This document shows positions 59,930 to 64,000 of a stretch of DNA of 64,000 nt, in pieces. Below the pieces are notes generated by a model. It was not told the origin of the DNA. It was given only the letters and a program-made list of their open reading frames with translations, and searched no databases. Each line of letters begins with the position of its first letter. Position 1 is the first letter of the stretch. The position numbers were made by a program, and so were the translations under genes. Source of the stretch: Burkholderiaceae bacterium (GTDB lineage: Bacteria > Pseudomonadota > Gammaproteobacteria > Burkholderiales > Burkholderiaceae). The stretch spans positions 1 through 64,000 of the forward strand of contig CANFMT010000014.1 in assembly GCA_947448415.1 (NCBI GenBank), read 5' to 3'.

Positions 59930-61075
59930 ATGAGCAATATAGCGTTAACCAATAGCAGATACGCCATCATTGGAGCCGGCCTTATGGGTCGACTCCTCGC
60001 TATGTCGCTTGCTAAACGTGGCGCTCATATCGACCTCTTTGATAAAGGTGGGCGTGAGGGTCAATATGCAGCTGCACGTGTTGCTGCTGCCATGTTGGCA
60101 CCGCTTGCTGAATCTGCTATCACCGAGGATTCAGTTGTGCGCATGGGCCAATACAGCTTGCCTCGCTGGAAAGCGCTTATTAAGGATCTATCAAAGCCTG
60201 TGTATTTTCAGCAAGATGGCACCTTGATTCTCTGGCACAGACAAGATGCTAGCGATGCTGAACGCTTTAGTGCGCATCTTCTTAATAACTGCCAGCGAAA
60301 CACATCATTAACTAAGCCACAAAAAGTAACTGGCGATCAATTGCATGACATTGAGCCAGGAGTGGCTGATCGCTTTAACCAAGCGCTCTACTTGCCAAAT
60401 GAAGGACAGTTAGATAATCGTCAACTGCTCGATGCGTTGATATGCGAACTAGAGTTATTAAACGTTCATTGCCATTGGGATGCACAAATTAATCCTGAGA
60501 ACTTGCGCTCTCAACCCTATACGGCAGTAATTGACTGTCGTGGCACTGGCGCCATGGACAATTGGAATCCATTGCTTACGCAAAATACCTTACGGGGTGT
60601 TCGTGGTGAAGTAGTGCGCCTCTATGCACCTGAAGTTAAATTACGCCGTCCAACTCGTTTAATTCATCCGCGCTACCCTATCTATATTGCGCCAAAAGAA
60701 AATGATGTCTACGTTGTTGGCGCGACTGAGATTGAATCCGATGATCTTTCTGAAATGAGCGTACGTTCCGCAATGGAGTTGCTTAGTGCTGTATATACGG
60801 TACACAGCGGATTTGCTGAGGCACGTATTCTGGAGATGGCTACACAATGTCGTCCTACACTTAAAAATAATCTTCCGGAAATTAGAATGCTGCAAGAAAA
60901 AGGGCTATCTGATTTGATATTAATCAATGGTCTTTATCGCCACGGTTTTATGATTGCACCGGCAGTGCTTGATTGCGCATTGCAACTTCTTGACCAAGGC
61001 GAGAGTGCTATCGCTCTAGAGTTGGGTTTAAATATTACTAAAGATATGAGCCGGCACGAGGTAGCATGCGCGTAA
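59930..61075 (+). CDS. thiO: glycine oxidase ThiO (FAD-dependent)
   Basis: The 381-residue FAD oxidoreductase of the DAO fold supplies dehydroglycine for thiazole formation. The dinucleotide motif is YAIIGAGLMGRLLAMSLAKRG (about residues 12-32), followed by AARVAAAMLAPLAE. LILINGLYRHGFMIAP is the C-terminal FAD-site motif. It lies 2 bases after thiC and overlaps thiS by 10 bases, indicating coupled translation. Confidence 0.94.
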   Translation: MSNIALTNSRYAIIGAGLMGRLLAMSLAKRGAHIDLFDKGGREGQYAAARVAAAMLAPLAESAITEDSVVRMGQYSLPRWKALIKDLSKPVYFQQDGTLILWHRQDASDAERFSAHLLNNCQRNTSLTKPQKVTGDQLHDIEPGVADRFNQALYLPNEGQLDNRQLLDALICELELLNVHCHWDAQINPENLRSQPYTAVIDCRGTGAMDNWNPLLTQNTLRGVRGEVVRLYAPEVKLRRPTRLIHPRYPIYIAPKENDVYVVGATEIESDDLSEMSVRSAMELLSAVYTVHSGFAEARILEMATQCRPTLKNNLPEIRMLQEKGLSDLILINGLYRHGFMIAPAVLDCALQLLDQGESAIALELGLNITKDMSRHEVACA

Positions 61076-61263
61076 TTGTTAACCAAGTGGAATATGATGT
61101 TCCCAGTCAGAGCGTGATCTCTGATGCGCTTACCTTGATTCAAGCTAAACCACCATACGCTGTTGCTGTGAATATGAATTTTGTTCCCAAGACTCAGCAT
61201 TCAGAATTTGCACTTAATGAAAACGACAAAATTGAAGTGATTGCTCCCGTTACCGGCGGCTAA
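61066..61263 (+). CDS. thiS: sulfur carrier protein ThiS
   Basis: The 65-residue ubiquitin-fold protein ends in the obligatory Gly-Gly (APVTGG), which is adenylated and thiocarboxylated to deliver sulfur to ThiG. PYAVAVNMNFVPK is the typical central strand pair. It starts inside the end of thiO. No thiF is seen in this window, so adenylation must come from an enzyme encoded elsewhere. Confidence 0.96.
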   Translation: MRVIVNQVEYDVPSQSVISDALTLIQAKPPYAVAVNMNFVPKTQHSEFALNENDKIEVIAPVTGG

Positions 61264-61289
61264 TCACCCTTGTCTAGACCTCTACATAT

Positions 61290-62108
61290 ATGACCGCCCC
61301 TTTGCCAAATAATCTGAATAGTGCTGATGCCTTGGTGCTTTATGGCGAGAGTTTTGCCAGCCGTTTATTACTAGGAACTTCACGCTACCCATCCCCACAG
61401 GTCTTGGAAAATGCAGTGCAAGCCTCTAATCCTGCAATGATCACGGTTAGCTTACGTCGCCAAGGAAGCTCTACTGCCCAAGCACATAGCGGATTCTGGG
61501 AACTTTTGAAGAAGATGGCCGTTCCAGTCTTACCAAATACTGCCGGATGTCACAGCCCTCAAGAAGTGATTGCTACCGCACAAATGGCTCGTGAAGTGTT
61601 TGAATCCCATTGGATTAAGTTAGAGCTAATCGGTGATGATTATACCTTGCAACCGGATACTTTGCGTTTAGTGCAAACAGCAGAAACGTTGATCAAGGAT
61701 GGATTCAAAGTATTGCCATACTGCACAGAAGATTTAATCCTTTGCCAACGACTCGTTGATGTCGGCTGCCAAGCAGTAATGCCTTGGGCAGCTCCCATTG
61801 GTACTGGACGAGGTCCTTTAAATCCATACGCCATGCAACTCCTACGGGATCGTCTAAAGGTTCCACTCCTAGTTGATGCTGGTCTTGGCCTACCCTCGCA
61901 TGCGTGCACTGTTATGGAGTGGGGATTTGATGGAGTATTACTCAATACTGCAGTTGCCTTGGCAGATGATCCAGTTGTCATGGCTAAAGCCTTTTCAATG
62001 GCTGTTGATGCTGGACGCAGTGCCTATTTATCTGGCGCCATGAAACCACAAGAGTCAGCTCAAGCTAGCACGCCATTGGTGGGCACCCCTTTTTGGCACC
62101 AGAACTAG
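61290..62108 (+). CDS. thiG: thiazole synthase ThiG
   Basis: The 272-residue TIM-barrel enzyme condenses DXP, dehydroglycine and ThiS-thiocarboxylate. The Schiff-base Lys is in [42 protein letters not shown] and [15 protein letters not shown] are the conserved phosphate-site blocks. An N-terminal extension of about 15 residues precedes [19 protein letters not shown]. It follows thiS by 26 bases. Confidence 0.97.
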   Translation: MTAPLPNNLNSADALVLYGESFASRLLLGTSRYPSPQVLENAVQASNPAMITVSLRRQGSSTAQAHSGFWELLKKMAVPVLPNTAGCHSPQEVIATAQMAREVFESHWIKLELIGDDYTLQPDTLRLVQTAETLIKDGFKVLPYCTEDLILCQRLVDVGCQAVMPWAAPIGTGRGPLNPYAMQLLRDRLKVPLLVDAGLGLPSHACTVMEWGFDGVLLNTAVALADDPVVMAKAFSMAVDAGRSAYLSGAMKPQESAQASTPLVGTPFWHQN

Positions 62109-62129
62109 TTATTTGAGTACACTGAAATT

Positions 62130-63056
62130 ATGAGTCTGATTCGTGACCTTGCCGATCAAATCGTTGCAGCCCATCGCAATGAAGACTTATCCATTCCGAT
62201 TCCAACTTTTACGCTTGCTTGCCCACCACCCAAAATTGACAACGAAGCAGCTGCAGATCATTACGAACTGGCCGGTGCTTTAGCTAGCATTGAAATGGGC
62301 TTCATTGAGTCAGATGCCAAGGTTCTCGGAAAGGCCTGGTCAAGAATGGCTCAGCAAGATGGTGGTTTTAATCCATTTAAATGGCCCTCTAGACCCGAGC
62401 ATTTTGATCTATTGCCATGGACTCGAAATATGAATCCCAAGGCCTTCCCAGAGTGTCCTAAACGTTTAGGGCTCTATGGAGTAATGCCTGACGCCGATTG
62501 GGTAAAGCGTATGGTTGATGCAGAAATTCCGACTGTTCAGCTACGCTTTAAATCGGAGGATAAATTCAAAATCCGCAAACAAATTAAAGAAGCGGTTGCG
62601 GCGGTTAAAGATAGCAAAACACTCCTTTTCATCAATGATTACTGGCAAGAAGCAATTAACGCTGAAGCTTACGGTGTGCATCTTGGACAAGAGGACTTAG
62701 ATCTTGCCGACTTAGAGGCAATTCGTACGGCCGGATTAAGGCTTGGCTTAAGCACCCATGGATATGCTGAACTTGCTTATGCCGATCGTTTTTGTCCTAG
62801 CTATATTGCAATGGGCGCAGTCTTCCCCACTAACCTAAAGAGAATGCCAACAGCGCCACAGGGATTGGGTCGCCTCTATAAATATGCAAAATTAATGAGC
62901 CACTACCCACTTGTCGCTATTGGTGGCATTGATAAGGACAGTATTCATGCTGTTAGTAAAAGCGGCGTAGGCTCTGTTGCCGTGGTGCGCGCAATCACTG
63001 GGGAAAAAGATCTCAAGGCAGCAGTCAAACATCTTCAAGAATTAATGCGGACTTAA
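62130..63056 (+). CDS. thiE: thiamine phosphate synthase ThiE with N-terminal extension
   Basis: The 308-residue enzyme couples HMP-PP and thiazole phosphate. The ThiE barrel spans about residues 112-305, with VQLRFK, LFINDYWQEAINAEAYGVHLGQEDL-type text, GLSTHGYAE, MGAVFPTNLKRM and VAIGGI. Residues 1-111 have no ThiE counterpart in E. coli (211 residues) and resemble the extended ThiE of other Burkholderiales. It is the last riboswitch-controlled gene and its stop is 2 bases from that of thiD. Confidence 0.93.
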   Translation: MSLIRDLADQIVAAHRNEDLSIPIPTFTLACPPPKIDNEAAADHYELAGALASIEMGFIESDAKVLGKAWSRMAQQDGGFNPFKWPSRPEHFDLLPWTRNMNPKAFPECPKRLGLYGVMPDADWVKRMVDAEIPTVQLRFKSEDKFKIRKQIKEAVAAVKDSKTLLFINDYWQEAINAEAYGVHLGQEDLDLADLEAIRTAGLRLGLSTHGYAELAYADRFCPSYIAMGAVFPTNLKRMPTAPQGLGRLYKYAKLMSHYPLVAIGGIDKDSIHAVSKSGVGSVAVVRAITGEKDLKAAVKHLQELMRT

Positions 63057-63058
63057 AT

Positions 63059-63943
63059 CTAGTAATTACCTTTTTCATCCAATAACGCTGTTGGATAAAA
63101 GTCATGCATATGCCATAAGGGTCCTGGCCCCTCACCAACACTTAAGAAACGCCCCGCTTCTAGCCCTGCCTCAACATAAGCAATAGCTTTAGCAACTGCA
63201 TGACTGAGATCGTGACCGTCAGCTAAATAAGTGGCAATCGCCGATGACAAAGAGCATCCCGTACCATGCGTATTGAATGTGTTTACACGATAGTGTTTAA
63301 ATTCTTTGGACTGAACAACTTCAAGATCGTCCTCAAGCGTACGCCACATTAAGAAATCAGTAATTTGAGTATGTGTCGCATCTAAGTGACCGCCCTTTAT
63401 GAGAACGGCTTGTGGTCCCATCTCCAGCAATTCCTCTGCTGCTAACTTGAAATCATTTACACCCTTAATATCCCGACCCAACAGCAAAGATGCCTCATCA
63501 AGATTTGGGGTAATTAATGTTGCCATCGGAAATAATTCAGCAATCATCGCCTGAGCGGTATCGTCCCCACCAAGACTTGCTCCCGAGGTGGCTCTTAGGA
63601 CGGGGTCAAGAATAATTCGCTTCACTCCATGACGAAGTAAGGACTTGGCTACCGTTCGAACAATTTCTGGGCTGGCCAGCATCCCAATTTTGACAATATC
63701 GACCCCAATATCCGCCAGAACTGCGTCTATTTGGGCCTCAACTACGTCTAGGTCAACATCCTGAATACGCGTAACCCCAAGGGTATTTTGGGCAGTAATG
63801 GCGGTGATAACTGACATGCCATAGCCACCCAAAGCCGTTATTACCTTGAGATCGGCCTGAAGCCCTGCACCACCGCCGCTATCAGACCCAGCAATAGTCA
63901 ATACTTTAGGGATCTGCACAGAAGTAGAGAGAAGTGATTTCAT
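63059..63943 (-). CDS. thiD: hydroxymethylpyrimidine/phosphomethylpyrimidine kinase
   Basis: The 294-residue ribokinase-fold enzyme phosphorylates HMP and HMP-P. The motif LTIAGSDSGGGAGLQADLK opens the protein (about residue 15) and FNTHGTGCSLSSAIATYLADG carries the anion hole and catalytic Asp region. It points against thiE, outside the riboswitch unit, so its control may differ. Its start codon lies 21 bases from the tRNA-Asn gene on the other strand. Confidence 0.96.
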   Translation of the reverse strand: MKSLLSTSVQIPKVLTIAGSDSGGGAGLQADLKVITALGGYGMSVITAITAQNTLGVTRIQDVDLDVVEAQIDAVLADIGVDIVKIGMLASPEIVRTVAKSLLRHGVKRIILDPVLRATSGASLGGDDTAQAMIAELFPMATLITPNLDEASLLLGRDIKGVNDFKLAAEELLEMGPQAVLIKGGHLDATHTQITDFLMWRTLEDDLEVVQSKEFKHYRVNTFNTHGTGCSLSSAIATYLADGHDLSHAVAKAIAYVEAGLEAGRFLSVGEGPGPLWHMHDFYPTALLDEKGNY

Positions 63944-63948
63944 CTTGC

Positions 63949-63954
63949 TATAAT
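63949..63954 (+). promoter_or_regulatory. candidate -10 box of the tRNA-Asn promoter
   Basis: A perfect TATAAT sits 10 bases before the tRNA 5' end, immediately outside the thiD start codon. The region 17 bases upstream, inside thiD, has no good -35. Transcription would begin at about 63961. Confidence 0.5.
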
Positions 63955-63964
63955 ATCGGCTTAT

Positions 63965-64000
63965 TCCTCGATAGCTCAGTCGGTAGAGCGCCGGACTGTT
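63965..64000 (+). tRNA. tRNA-Asn (anticodon GTT), 5' part cut by the window edge
   Basis: The 36 bases give acceptor TCCTCGA, TA, D-arm GCTCAGTCGGTAGAGC and anticodon stem CCGGA. The loop start CTGTT puts the GTT anticodon at 63998-64000, the last bases of the window. Confidence 0.9.

Overview
The window reads as a gene-dense core chromosome segment of a betaproteobacterium of the family Burkholderiaceae. Polynucleobacter or a very close relative is the most likely source. This is an inference from gene content and order: the tig-clpP-clpX-lon-tRNA-Val-ppiD block, phaR followed by rimO, divergent ybbA/tesA, tsaB-rimI, parE-parC and a single-chain methylmalonyl-CoA mutase operon. Moderate GC content and very short intergenic gaps also fit. 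No insertion sequence, prophage, integrase, CRISPR array or rRNA operon was seen.

Layout. 1-4043: 5' end of pyrG, a small membrane protein of the superinfection-immunity type, acnB with a strong bidirectional terminator, and a spermidine-synthase-like gene. 4046-10901: purL, an orphan YbbA-type ABC ATPase, the divergent esterase tesA, and a PpiD-like membrane chaperone that lacks the parvulin domain. 11001-17343: the proteostasis block, with tRNA-Val, lon (with a heat-shock-type promoter), clpX, clpP, tig and tRNA-Leu. 17423-23169: ispF and ispD (isoprenoid MEP pathway), then mfd and serB. 23219-28942: a beta-ketothiolase, rimO, phaR, phaB and phaC, which make and regulate polyhydroxyalkanoate. 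29059-31768: pgeF and rluD, divergent from bamD. 31843-36134: alr, lplT, a psi/uracil-glycosylase-like gene, rimI and tsaB. 36168-44204: a VOC protein, pccA, pccB, meaB and methylmalonyl-CoA mutase, together a full propionyl-CoA to succinyl-CoA route, divergent from a GntR/FCD regulator. 44300-49433: two monohaem cytochromes c, MoxR, a VWA/CoxE protein, a RidA-like protein, a MocA-like nucleotidyltransferase and XdhC, which resemble molybdenum-hydroxylase maturation factors. 49439-53871: parC and parE. 53951-56717: a CaiB/BaiF CoA-transferase, an MFS transporter, a small membrane ORF and tRNA-Arg. 56938-63943: thiamine biosynthesis, with a damage-control Nudix enzyme, a TPP riboswitch, thiC-thiO-thiS-thiG-thiE and a convergent thiD. 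The window ends inside tRNA-Asn, just after its anticodon.

The region is mostly ordinary core genome. The observation most worth following is the 174-residue protein beside rimI. It carries the N-terminal Gly-Ile-Thr-x-Trp motif of the polymerase III psi subunit (HolD) on a body that looks like a family-4 uracil-DNA glycosylase stripped of its catalytic motifs and all cysteines. Other notable signals are a perfect inverted pair of DnaA boxes after tRNA-Arg, an inverted repeat framing the phaR promoter, a hairpin over the thiC ribosome binding site, and the PpiD without a prolyl-isomerase domain.
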